Assembly (NCBI GenBank): GCA_009911355.1
Contig: QXXE01000010.1
Span: 1 to 64,000 of the forward strand
DNA: 64,000 nucleotides
Reading direction: 5' to 3'
From: Clostridiaceae bacterium
GTDB taxonomy: Bacteria > Bacillota > Clostridia > Oscillospirales > Butyricicoccaceae
Each line of letters starts with the position of its first letter. Position 1 is the stretch's first letter. Both the position numbers and the translations under genes were made by a program. The notes under the pieces are model-generated. The model was not told the origin of the DNA. It saw nothing but the letters and a program-made list of their open reading frames with translations, and made no database searches. Shown piece after piece: positions 31,325-39,410 of this stretch.

Positions 31325-31744
31325 TTACTCCTCCATCGTGGCCTCGCCAGTCTGGATTTCCCACTCGTTGTTGTTGCTCTCCTTACCCCGGACGCGAGTA
31401 GCGGGTTTCGTGACCCAAGCCTGATCCGCCTGGGCCAGCAGCCCGCCGCGCATATCCTTCACCATGATCGGGAAAGTTCCATCGCCGCCGGGGGACATAT
31501 CAATGTTGTGCTGTTTCTGGAAGAACGAGTTGCTGTCCGAGGTCTGGAGCAGCGTGACCTTGATGAGCAGGGTGTTGTTCGGGCTGACCGCACGGGCGAT
31601 CTCCCCGTCACACCCGTACTTATAGGTGATCCCATCGCCGCCGCTCTCCATCGACACAAAGCTGTCATCCGCAAGGCCGGTAACGAGATGGGAACCGCAG
31701 GCAATCGTGACTTCCTTCGCGTTATAGGTTTTGACCTGTCCCAT
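31325..31744 (-). CDS. Tail tube protein (DUF3277 / KPP10 ORF10-like)
   Basis: 139 residues: MGQVKTYNAKEVTIACGSHL, GYADDSFV-type GLADDSFVSMESGGDGITYK, KVTLLQTSDSN. This matches the small tube protein of KPP10-like contractile phages, directly downstream of the sheath gene. Stacks as the inner tube through which DNA passes. Confidence 0.85.
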   Translation of the reverse strand: MGQVKTYNAKEVTIACGSHLVTGLADDSFVSMESGGDGITYKYGCDGEIARAVSPNNTLLIKVTLLQTSDSNSFFQKQHNIDMSPGGDGTFPIMVKDMRGGLLAQADQAWVTKPATRVRGKESNNNEWEIQTGEATMEE

Positions 31745-31763
31745 AGTTCAGTGTCCTCCCTTC

Positions 31764-32989
31764 TTACAGGTTGTCATAGGTCAGGTTGCCGTTGATCTCT
31801 ACCATGTGGATAGCACCGGCAATCCGGGCCTGGAAACTGACCCCTTTCAGCTTGCGGGACGCTTTCTGAACGGCGGTCAGGTTCGCGGCCAGGGGAACCT
31901 TCGTAACGTAGCCGGGGATTTCGTTCTGATCCTCATCGTACTCAGTGGGGGCGATGCCGCCCGCCTGCTGGCCGGCCTTGAGGCTGGCAATCATCTGGTT
32001 CTGCACCAGGCCGATGCCGCCGTCCGTGTAGGGGATTTTCTTGTTCGTCACCAGCAGGTTCACGACACGCACCTGCATATCGTTTTGCAGCCAGTCACGG
32101 AAACGGATCAGGTCAATCCACTCCCCGGATGCAGTCTTGCCGAGCATGGTAATGTTCCGGGACGCCACGGTGTTGAAGTAGTTGAGGTTGGCCTCCTCGA
32201 ACTTCTTTACAGTGGCCGTTTTGATCTTGGAGGGGCTGATAGAGGCCAGGGCCTTAAACACCCACGTTTCAGAACCGGGATCATACCGCAGGATTTTGGC
32301 GCAGGCGGCCACATGAAGGAAATAGTTGGCAGCAGGGATTTCATTCTCCGGCTGTCCCACATACTCCCGGCCATAAAAGCCAAATGTGCGGAAATAGACG
32401 TTGCGGACGGGCGGGGTTTCGCTCATAGTGGTGTAGGCAAACATCTTGGTCTGCGCCTCAGTCCACTCCGCGATCTCCTCATACCTGTCCTCGCTGATAC
32501 CGGCTGGGCAGATGACGTACCACCCATTGGTTTCCAGGGCGCGGGCCAGAGTGACGCCCAGGGCCTCCAGACCGTCATCAGCAGCAGCCAGGGCAGCAAC
32601 CTCAGCGCCCTCATTCTCGCCGCCGGTTTCCTTGGGAGTATCGGGATTGCTCCCACCATCCTCGCCGGTAGCGGGGGGATCGGTCGTTTCATCGGGATCG
32701 GGAGCAGGGGCGGGCTGTTGCGTGGCAACATAGACCGCCGTGGGCTTGGGGACTGAGAAAAGGCGACATTGATCGCCCGCCCGACAGGATCGGCGTCATC
32801 GCCGGTCGTGACATACCCGGCGTCCTGCGCCTCCTGCGCGGACGAATACACGGTGACGGGTGGAATTTCCCCATTGGGTTTCGCAGGCGCGGGGCCTACG
32901 ATCAGAACAGCGTCAAAGGCGGCGCTGTCCACGATAGGGGAGGAAATTTCGATGTCAACCGTACAAATTCTTTCCAGGTTGGAACTCAT
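31764..32989 (-). pseudogene. Tail sheath protein (DUF3383-like), single-base frameshift
   Basis: Starts [20 protein letters not shown] at 32989 and is in frame to AINVAFSQ at about 32768. There one base is missing: the alternative frame reads [15 protein letters not shown] and continues without stop through [20 protein letters not shown] to the end at 31764. With one base restored (a C in GTCGCCTTTTC) the gene is 408 residues, matching sheath proteins of KPP10-like phages. Between about residues 90 and 125 it carries an acidic, Pro-rich insert ([20 protein letters not shown]). As read, the phage could not make a contractile sheath. Confidence 0.85.
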
Positions 32990-33744
32990 TGATCGGATTC
33001 CTCCTTTTGATACTTGATTTCGACCTCAGTGAAGTAGCCGATTTCAGTTTCTTCGACCAGGGCTTTACTGCGGCCTCCGCTGGATGTTGGCTCATAGACA
33101 GGCTTGATCTCCACACCGTCCTCAGCATCATCCGGGGTGATGTAACCGGGTTCGGAACCGTCCCCGGTGTTTTCTGCGGCTCCAGGTGTATCGGGGGTTC
33201 CGGGTTCGCCTGGAGCGTCCGGCTCTCCGGGGTAGACGATGCTGCTTTCCCCCTGGATGCCGGTGTAGCCCACCGCCTTATGGACATAGCAAAAGACCAG
33301 TTCCACCATTGCGCGGAACTGGTAATCGGTATCGGTCACAAGCCCTGTAAGCTGCTGCACCGGGCCGTTGACTACGATGGTGGCGTTGATGCGGTCGCAC
33401 CAGTGGATCACATACGGCGATTCCAGATAGTCCACAAAATCGGTCATGTCATCGACCGCAGTATCTTCCATGGTTACAAAGCCGTCCGGCCCAGGGGAAC
33501 CTTCCGCACCGTTGGTGTAAAGGTCGATCTGGAGGGGCAGCTTGGTTTGGTAGTACGACACCATACGGTCATTTACCATGCGCTGAACCGGGAATTGATC
33601 TCTTGTCGGAGAACCCGGCGTGATGCAGACGTAAGGGCTTTTGCTCTTGACATTGGCACTCTGGCCGGAAAAGCCCACCACAGCGCCGGTAAAGTATTTC
33701 TTTGTGATGTTCTCAATGTGGCGTTTGGCCTCACGAACTGTCAC
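32986..33744 (-). CDS. Neck/head-tail terminator protein (LIC_12616-like)
   Basis: 252 residues from the GTG at 33744, 8 bp after GAAGGAGG; 54 upstream in-frame codons are rejected. [60 protein letters not shown] match proteins that join head to tail in KPP10-like phages. After about residue 165 there is a long Pro/Gly/acidic insert ([20 protein letters not shown]) before a conserved ending. Overlaps the sheath start by 4 bp. Confidence 0.75.
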   Translation of the reverse strand: MTVREAKRHIENITKKYFTGAVVGFSGQSANVKSKSPYVCITPGSPTRDQFPVQRMVNDRMVSYYQTKLPLQIDLYTNGAEGSPGPDGFVTMEDTAVDDMTDFVDYLESPYVIHWCDRINATIVVNGPVQQLTGLVTDTDYQFRAMVELVFCYVHKAVGYTGIQGESSIVYPGEPDAPGEPGTPDTPGAAENTGDGSEPGYITPDDAEDGVEIKPVYEPTSSGGRSKALVEETEIGYFTEVEIKYQKEESDQ

Positions 33745-34132
33745 CGGCAGTCCCTCCTTCCTGCGGAGGCGGGGCGGGGCTTGCCGTGGGCGGCTCCAGG
33801 TTCGATGCAGCGATGGAACCGTCCACTTGGCAAAACTCGCTTTCGTAGTGGCCCAGGGGGGTGTGATCCCACCTGATAGAGGACACGCACTCATACCACC
33901 GGCCACAGTAGTACATCCAATCCCCCCGCTGCTGCATGGATTGATCCGCAGCAGTCAGGAGGGACGGCCCCCAGGCTTTCAGCCGCTTGGTTTGGCGCAG
34001 GCCCTCCGGCAGGGCTTGAAGTTCATCTGCCCTCAGAGGTTGGACGTTCAGGCGCATTTGGAAGTCATGGCGTCCATCAGCGCCCCACCGCCTGATCCAG
34101 ATGGGGCGGCGAAACATTCCGACAATCCCCAC
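33731..34132 (-). CDS. Hypothetical head-tail connector-region protein
   Basis: 133 residues from GTG behind GGAAGGAG. Arg/Trp-rich start (MFRRPIWIRRWGADGRHDFQ), MRLNVQPLRADELQALPEGL, WGPSLLTAADQ then YYCGRWYECVSSIRWDHTPL and a Pro-rich tail. Conserved position between the gp10-like and neck proteins suggests a minor connector component. Confidence 0.62.
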   Translation of the reverse strand: MGIVGMFRRPIWIRRWGADGRHDFQMRLNVQPLRADELQALPEGLRQTKRLKAWGPSLLTAADQSMQQRGDWMYYCGRWYECVSSIRWDHTPLGHYESEFCQVDGSIAASNLEPPTASPAPPPQEGGTAGDSS

Positions 34133-34134
34133 GG

Positions 34135-34599
34135 TCAGTCATCTCCTTCCCCTTTGGGCTTGATAACAAAGCTGACCGACTGCCGCATCCGGCCAGTGTC
34201 GATCAGCGGGTGGTCTGACTTCTTTTTGCGGATGGTGGCCGGGGCGTTCGGTTCAAATGCGCCATCCCCGATCTTGGCCTGCACCAGGCCCTTTTGGAAC
34301 GCGCCCAGGGCTTGAAGAATTTCCTGAGCGGTTCCGCCTTGGGCCAGTCGTTTCACTTGGGCTTGGCACATTTTGGAGATTTTGTCTGCATTTTCGTCAA
34401 CGCTCATCCGCAGGAACGGTCGGGACGGCGCCCGCGATGTTCCAACCTCATTCCACATGGCGATATTGGCAATATCTACACCGTCTTTCTCCGCAGCCTC
34501 TCCAGCCTGAAAGCCCACCCTGACCTGGAGTTGTTCGAGTTCCTTGATCTGCGCAAAGAACCGCTTTCCCTCATCGGTCAGCCTATCATGTCCGGCCAT
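34135..34599 (-). CDS. HK97 gp10-like / virion morphogenesis protein
   Basis: 154 residues: VRVGFQAGEAAEKDGVDIAN, MWNEVGTSRAPSRPFLRMSV, then PLIDTGRMRQSVSFVI. These are the three hallmarks (WxExGT...PxRPFlR...LIdTGrmr.s) of gp10-like head-completion proteins. Acts at the head-tail joint. Confidence 0.9.
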   Translation of the reverse strand: MAGHDRLTDEGKRFFAQIKELEQLQVRVGFQAGEAAEKDGVDIANIAMWNEVGTSRAPSRPFLRMSVDENADKISKMCQAQVKRLAQGGTAQEILQALGAFQKGLVQAKIGDGAFEPNAPATIRKKKSDHPLIDTGRMRQSVSFVIKPKGEGDD

Positions 34600-34982
34600 T
34601 ACCTCGCCTCCCCTGCGGATGTAATCGGCATAATCACCATGCGGCGCAGGGAGAGGTATTGCGTCCCGTAGCCCGTCAATGTCAATTCGGCGTCGTTCGC
34701 CGCAAGGGACACGCCGTTGTTGAAACTGATAGAAGTAGAACCCTCCGTGTAGCTTGCCACACGGAGGGTATCTGCAAGGGAACCGATGGACGATCCGCCC
34801 TCCTCGGAGGCGGCGTCAAAGGCCCCGGACAGTTTCATGCGGTGGGCAGTCAGCAGCGCGAGGGCCTGATCGTACAGTTTCCCGAACCGCTTTTTGCTTA
34901 CCAGGGGCGCGGTGAGTTCCAGCCAGGACACAAGGGTTTCGTCCGGCACAGCGGCAAACTCCGCCGCAAGCAGCCGGAACAC
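34599..34982 (-). CDS. Head-tail connector (DUF4054-like)
   Basis: 127 residues from a GTG at 34982; the long upstream open frame (to 35273) is the shadow of the next gene's repetitive DNA. VFRLLAAEFAAVPDETLVSW, YDQALALLTAHRMKLSGAF and SISFNNGV match DUF4054 connectors. Ends overlapping the gp10-like start. Confidence 0.78.
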   Translation of the reverse strand: MFRLLAAEFAAVPDETLVSWLELTAPLVSKKRFGKLYDQALALLTAHRMKLSGAFDAASEEGGSSIGSLADTLRVASYTEGSTSISFNNGVSLAANDAELTLTGYGTQYLSLRRMVIMPITSAGEAR

Positions 34983-35016
34983 TTTCAGGGCGGGCGGTGG
35001 ATCAGCTGCGCGGCTC

Positions 35017-35334
35017 CTACGCCTCGCCACCGGGGGCAGCGGAACCGCCGCCGGTTCCGCCCTCCTTCTTGTCCTCATCCGCGTTGCCGGTGTTGCCGGT
35101 GGAGTCGGAGTCGGTGTCGGTGTCGCCCTCATCCTTGTCCTTCCCCTTGCCCTTGCCTTTCCCCTTCCCCTTGGAGGGGGCAGACTCAGGCTCAAGGGCG
35201 ATCTTACCGATGGTGGAGAAGTGCTGCACCATGGGGGAGGCGGCCACATCCTCAGAAACGGCGATCTCCTCACCGGGCAGCAGCGGAACGCCGCCGATGC
35301 CGATGATCTTCGTGGTCTTATTGATGACCTTCAT
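35017..35334 (-). CDS. Small head-region protein with charged repeat tail
   Basis: 105 residues from the ATG at 35334 behind GAAAGGAG. The first 45 residues form a compact beta-type domain (MKVINKTTKIIGIGGVPLLP, GEEIAVSEDVA) seen next to capsid genes. The rest is low-complexity: alternating Gly-Lys (KGKGKGKGKGKDKDEG), then Asp/Thr/Ser and Gly/Ala. Possibly a capsid decoration or DNA-charge-balancing tail. Family not recognised. Confidence 0.65.
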   Translation of the reverse strand: MKVINKTTKIIGIGGVPLLPGEEIAVSEDVAASPMVQHFSTIGKIALEPESAPSKGKGKGKGKGKDKDEGDTDTDSDSTGNTGNADEDKKEGGTGGGSAAPGGEA

Positions 35335-35356
35335 ATCGCGGTTCTCCTTTCTTGAA

Positions 35357-36364
35357 TTACACGCCCGCGACAATCAGCGCGGACAGGGGGTAGTAGAGCA
35401 TCAGGCCGGCCACACGGGACTCACAGGGAACCTCGACCTCCAGGTTCTTGTTCTGCGCCGGGTGCTGGTAGAAGGGCATAGGCTCCTCAAAGGCCATCTT
35501 GTCGGGATCATCCGTGTAGAGAACCAGGAGGTTCTTGCCGTAGCTGTTCACGTCCACGTTGTCGGCCTGGAGTTCCGGGGCGGGGATGATCTTCTTGATG
35601 TAGGGCTGGTTGTCCAGCAGGAACTTCAAGATGGTCGTGTCGGTGTCGGGGATGCGCCGGGTGGCGAGGTCGTAGTAGACCTCGCTGGCGATCATGGCGC
35701 TGTCGGGTTTCTCGACATCGTTGGTGACACGCGCCGTGAACATGACAAAGGCGGTGAAGTCGGCCAGGATTTCATCAGCCGTCTTGCTCTTGAAGTCGGT
35801 CTTGCCGGACGCCCCGGCAGGAAGGACGAACACGGGGATGTCGTTCCAGTCGGAGAGCAGCCCCATGAGGCCGTTCTCCTTATCGCCCACCAGGGCGATC
35901 CTGTTGGTGGCGTAGTCCATGGCGAACCGCGCAGCCTCGGCTTTTCGGGCGTCAAGGCCCTTACCAGCCAGACGGGACGCCCGCATCTCCTGGACGTTGT
36001 AGCCGTAGCTGGCCCCCAGGCTCTTGATCTGAACGGTGGTGGGCTTTCCCTTCACATCAGCGCGGGGCAGGTCGGTGGCGTAGTTGGAGATGATCTCCGC
36101 AAGGCCCGTCTTGTCGTAGCTGTAGAAGGTGATGGTCTCGGCGCCGGGGTTGGCGTCACTGGTGCGGGGGATGTTGTTCAGCACCGTAAACTGGGGGTAC
36201 AACTTGTCATAGGTCTTGCTCTTGACGTGATCCAGTTCGCGGGCAAAGAACACGCTGGCGTCCTCCTCGCTGTCGAACCGCATCCCCTTGATCTGCGCGA
36301 GACTGGCGGGGATTTGGCTCCGCTTGAGTGCCAGGTAGTCCGCTCTGCTATACTTTCGTGCCAT
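35357..36364 (-). CDS. Major capsid protein (DUF2184 / KPP10-like)
   Basis: 335 residues: MARKYSRADYLALKRSQIPA, FFARELDHVKSKTYDKLYPQ, NNIPRTSDANPGAETITFYS, LGASYGYNVQEMRASRLAGK, PFYQHPAQNKNLEVEVPCES. This matches DUF2184 major head proteins. HK97-fold by family. Preceded by the cement protein and by the protease/scaffold protein, as usual. Confidence 0.9.
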   Translation of the reverse strand: MARKYSRADYLALKRSQIPASLAQIKGMRFDSEEDASVFFARELDHVKSKTYDKLYPQFTVLNNIPRTSDANPGAETITFYSYDKTGLAEIISNYATDLPRADVKGKPTTVQIKSLGASYGYNVQEMRASRLAGKGLDARKAEAARFAMDYATNRIALVGDKENGLMGLLSDWNDIPVFVLPAGASGKTDFKSKTADEILADFTAFVMFTARVTNDVEKPDSAMIASEVYYDLATRRIPDTDTTILKFLLDNQPYIKKIIPAPELQADNVDVNSYGKNLLVLYTDDPDKMAFEEPMPFYQHPAQNKNLEVEVPCESRVAGLMLYYPLSALIVAGV

Positions 36365-36386
36365 AGTCGTTGTTACCTCCTCTTAT

Positions 36387-36902
36387 TTAATCGCCGCTGG
36401 TGGCGGGCGTGGTGGTGAGGGCGGGGGCGTTGAACAGTTCCGCCGGGGCAATGCCGGTGGTGGTGTTGGCCCCAATGAACTTTCCAGGCACGGCAATCTT
36501 GGTGGACGTGCTGCTGGAGTTGGTGAACCGGCCCGCATGGTCGCCGTCCGTGATGAGGTACAGGTCATCGCCGTACTTGATCTCGGACTCCGGCTCCACG
36601 CGAACCCAGGCGCGGCCATAGCTGAGAACGCTGACCGTCTTGCCCTTGCCGACAGTGACCGCGCCCTCCATGTTCATCTCCTGAGTGCCGCCGTTCAGGA
36701 CGATGCCCTCAAACGCCGCAGCAGCGGAGGCGGCCGCAGGGAGAGCGACATTGCTGCCGGGGGCGCTGCCCTGCATCACGCCGATGCCAAAAACGATCTC
36801 AGCCTCAGTCGTGCGGGAATTGACCGCACGGGGGGACATATCGTAGAGGCCACCGGCAACGCCCCTACTGGGGGAGAACCCGTAAGAAGTCTGAACTGCC
36901 AT
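36387..36902 (-). CDS. Structural cement protein (Gp24-like)
   Basis: 171 residues: MAVQTSYGFSPSRGVAGGLY, VGKGKTVSVLSYGRAWVRVE, IKYGDDLYLITDGDHAGRFT, VPGKFIGANTTTGIAPAELF. A beta-rich capsid decoration protein of the Gp24 type, directly upstream of the major capsid gene. Confidence 0.85.
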   Translation of the reverse strand: MAVQTSYGFSPSRGVAGGLYDMSPRAVNSRTTEAEIVFGIGVMQGSAPGSNVALPAAASAAAAFEGIVLNGGTQEMNMEGAVTVGKGKTVSVLSYGRAWVRVEPESEIKYGDDLYLITDGDHAGRFTNSSSTSTKIAVPGKFIGANTTTGIAPAELFNAPALTTTPATSGD

Positions 36903-38353
36903 TACTTTTTACCTCCGTTTCTGTTCTGGTTGCGCTGGATCATCCGCTGGCGGGCAGCGTCAGCGCCGCCCTCCGCAGCATCAGCGCGGGAACGCTTGCC
37001 GCCGTTCATCATCTGCTGCCGCTGGTAGTCCGTACTCTTGCGAGTGCTGACCTCCTGAACGGCCATGTCGTAGGCGGCGTTGATGTAAGCCTTGCTCTTA
37101 CCGTCCAGGCGGATTCCGGGGCGAACCTTGCGGATGACCGCTTTCTTGGCGGCGATGAGGCTCAGACGATCCAGGCCGTCCAGGTGCAGCTTGTCACCAA
37201 CCCGGCACACGCTCAGATGCTCGGCCAGGGAAGAACGGGAGTCAGCGGCCAGGGCGGGAGGAACCGCAGGCTCCTCAGTGGGGTCAGCGGGCGGATCGTC
37301 CTCATCGCAGGACTCCTCATCCTCATCGGAGTTTTCCTCCTCACCTTCGTCCTGGTTCTCCTCCTCATCGGCGTTCTCCTCGCCGTCCTCATCCTGGTTC
37401 TCCTCGCCGGTGGCGGCGGGGTCATCCTCATCGGAATTTTCCTCCTCGCCCTCATCTGCGTTCTCCTCGCCCTCGGTGTCAAAAGCCTCCTTCGCCATGA
37501 GGGTGTCGATCACGCCCAGCAGCGTGTCCAAATCCTCATCCTGCTGGGCGATGGTTCCCATCGCGGCCTCAGTGGTCTCGGGATCGCCCTCGGCGTCCCG
37601 GCGGTCGCGGCGGTCGCGCACCAGCTGCACCAGTTCCTCCGGGGTCAAGCCCTCGGCAGGGGGGTTCTCGGCCTCATCCAGACGCTTGGCGCGGCGGGCC
37701 TTGTACCGGGCGATGACAGCGGCCATGCTGTCGTTGCGGGCAGGCTTTTTCGGAGCAGCCGCCCGCTTGGGGTTCTTCTTGGTTTTGGGAGTTGCCATAA
37801 CTTTTCCTCCAATCAATTTGTCCCGGCTGTCGATATTCAACCGGGCCTGATCTCCGGCCCTTGCCTTATCGACCAGGGCCAGGTGGTTCACGCGGATGTT
37901 CTTCTGGATCGCGTCATAGGGCTGTCCGTGCCATGTCCCCGGAGTTTCGTCCAGGTCGAGAGAATAGCCGAGGGACAGCTCACGCAGGCCGCAGCCCTTC
38001 ATGGCGTCCGTGTCATGAATGATGATCTCGGCCCTGACATCCTCGCCGTCCCGGTAGCCCTCAGAGAGGATCGTACCGATGCTCTCATCCTCCACGTTGT
38101 CCTTGTCCACCGATCCTGCATCATGGGTGATGATGACCGGCTTGCCCTTGTAGCTTTTGAGGCTTTCGGGGTCAAAGACATTCTCCGGCAGTCTGAGTTC
38201 CCGATGCACGGAACCGTCCGGGCAGTTGTACTCAAAGATGCCGCATGACGTGACAATGGGATGGTCTACAAGGTAGCCCTCCTCCGTGAAGTAGGTCTTG
38301 TCCAGCTTGATACTGTCCAGACGCACCACCCGCTTGAGTTTAGGGACGCTCAA
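36902..38353 (-). CDS. Prohead protease/scaffold, DUF2213
   Basis: 483 residues from a TTG at 38353 that sits 8 bp after AAGGAGGAG; a GTG at 38431 gives 26 extra, less typical residues. About 1-190 is the DUF2213 domain (FTEEGYLVDHPIVTSCGIFE, KGKPVIITHDAG, LSLGYSLDLDETPG, VNHLALVDKARAG), regarded as the head maturation protease. Then a basic linker (KKNPKRAAAPKKPARND), a Glu/Asp-rich stretch of about 90 residues (EEENSDEDDPAATGEENQDE) and a C-terminal scaffold-like helix region. Confidence 0.86.
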   Translation of the reverse strand: MSVPKLKRVVRLDSIKLDKTYFTEEGYLVDHPIVTSCGIFEYNCPDGSVHRELRLPENVFDPESLKSYKGKPVIITHDAGSVDKDNVEDESIGTILSEGYRDGEDVRAEIIIHDTDAMKGCGLRELSLGYSLDLDETPGTWHGQPYDAIQKNIRVNHLALVDKARAGDQARLNIDSRDKLIGGKVMATPKTKKNPKRAAAPKKPARNDSMAAVIARYKARRAKRLDEAENPPAEGLTPEELVQLVRDRRDRRDAEGDPETTEAAMGTIAQQDEDLDTLLGVIDTLMAKEAFDTEGEENADEGEEENSDEDDPAATGEENQDEDGEENADEEENQDEGEEENSDEDEESCDEDDPPADPTEEPAVPPALAADSRSSLAEHLSVCRVGDKLHLDGLDRLSLIAAKKAVIRKVRPGIRLDGKSKAYINAAYDMAVQEVSTRKSTDYQRQQMMNGGKRSRADAAEGGADAARQRMIQRNQNRNGGKK

Positions 38354-38440
38354 TTTGCGCTCCTCCTTCCATTGGATTTCCTTGGTGCCTACTGCCTTTT
38401 CAATCGCACCACCCCCTTTAATGCGGGACACCCCCGGCCC

Positions 38441-39331
38441 TTACAGGTCGAGGGTGTCAATGTCGAACACGGGGATCGCAACGCAGCGGCATTGGAAGTC
38501 CTCTCCGGGGTGACAGCGCCGCCCCGTCCTTTCATCCACGACCGGAGGATCGTCCCAGCGGAACTTTTTCCCGTTCAGCCTGTGGTGTCCAGAACGGACG
38601 CGGCTATCTCCAGAGTCAGACCAGATATATTCCTGTACCCCGGCGTCCTGCTGCTGCTTATGCGTGATCTCACTGTTCAGCTTGGATATTTGGTCGCGGG
38701 CGATGAGCCGCGCATGGCTCCGCCCGGTTCCGTACTCTTTCTGGATCGCTTTCACGATCTTCGTTGTGGTCGTGCCGTTGCGGTAGCCCTCAAGAACGAT
38801 CTCCCGCATTTTGTCAAGTTGCTGGTGGGGAATGGTCTTGATGAGGTCAACATTCTCCCGCGTCCACTCCTCCAGCGCCCTCTTGAAGAAATCGCCGTTG
38901 TAGTAGTCCTCCAGCAGATCAATCCCTACGGTTTCCTTCACCATGCGTTTCCAGTCTTTGATGCTCAGTTTCACGGTGAGGGCGGCTACCTCGGATATGC
39001 GCTTGTAGAGGTCAAAACTACAGGCCTTTCGTTCGAGTTCCTTCTCACACTTCTCAAAGGCCCGCTCCAACCGCCGGTAGAGGTCATCCATATCGTCATG
39101 CCGGTAGTAGTCCGGCGGCAGTTCTGCCTTGGCCGCTTTCCTGATCTCCGGGATCATGGTGTCCGTCACCAGCTTACTCAGCAGGCGCATATAGGCGTTG
39201 GTGACGCGCTGATACTCTCGCTCTACGCTCTCCGGCTGGTGCGGATGCACCTTGCTCTGGAGGGTCTGCTTGCCCTTAAATTTTTTCTTAACGTGTTCCC
39301 GAACCGCCGCCTGCCTCATTTGGCTGTCCAA
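38441..39331 (-). CDS. Minor head protein (Mu gpF / SPP1 gp7-like)
   Basis: 296 residues. Helical N-terminal two thirds; C-terminal SPP1 gp7-like domain: SHARLIARDQISKLNSEITH, DAGVQEYIWSDSGDSRVRSG, HHRLNGKKFRWDDPP, CHPGEDFQCRCVAIPVF. The Cys/His cluster probably binds a metal. Head morphogenesis protein found after portal genes. Confidence 0.9.
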   Translation of the reverse strand: MDSQMRQAAVREHVKKKFKGKQTLQSKVHPHQPESVEREYQRVTNAYMRLLSKLVTDTMIPEIRKAAKAELPPDYYRHDDMDDLYRRLERAFEKCEKELERKACSFDLYKRISEVAALTVKLSIKDWKRMVKETVGIDLLEDYYNGDFFKRALEEWTRENVDLIKTIPHQQLDKMREIVLEGYRNGTTTTKIVKAIQKEYGTGRSHARLIARDQISKLNSEITHKQQQDAGVQEYIWSDSGDSRVRSGHHRLNGKKFRWDDPPVVDERTGRRCHPGEDFQCRCVAIPVFDIDTLDL

Positions 39332-39410
39332 TTCATCACCCCCATATTTCGCCGTCAGCGCCCCTCTAAGGCGTTTTACCGCTCAAAGGTATCAGAGGGT
39401 TCAGGACACA

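Noticed and set aside
34983-35273. N-terminal 97 residues of the longer frame of the DUF4054-like gene
   Set aside because: They are the shifted reading of the Gly-Lys and acidic repeat DNA of the neighbouring gene (Arg/Pro/Thr runs).
37210-37500. Possible CRISPR or tandem repeat array
   Set aside because: The periodic CTCCTCATC-type DNA is just coding sequence for the Glu/Asp-rich part of the DUF2213 protein; no spacers or regular repeat length.
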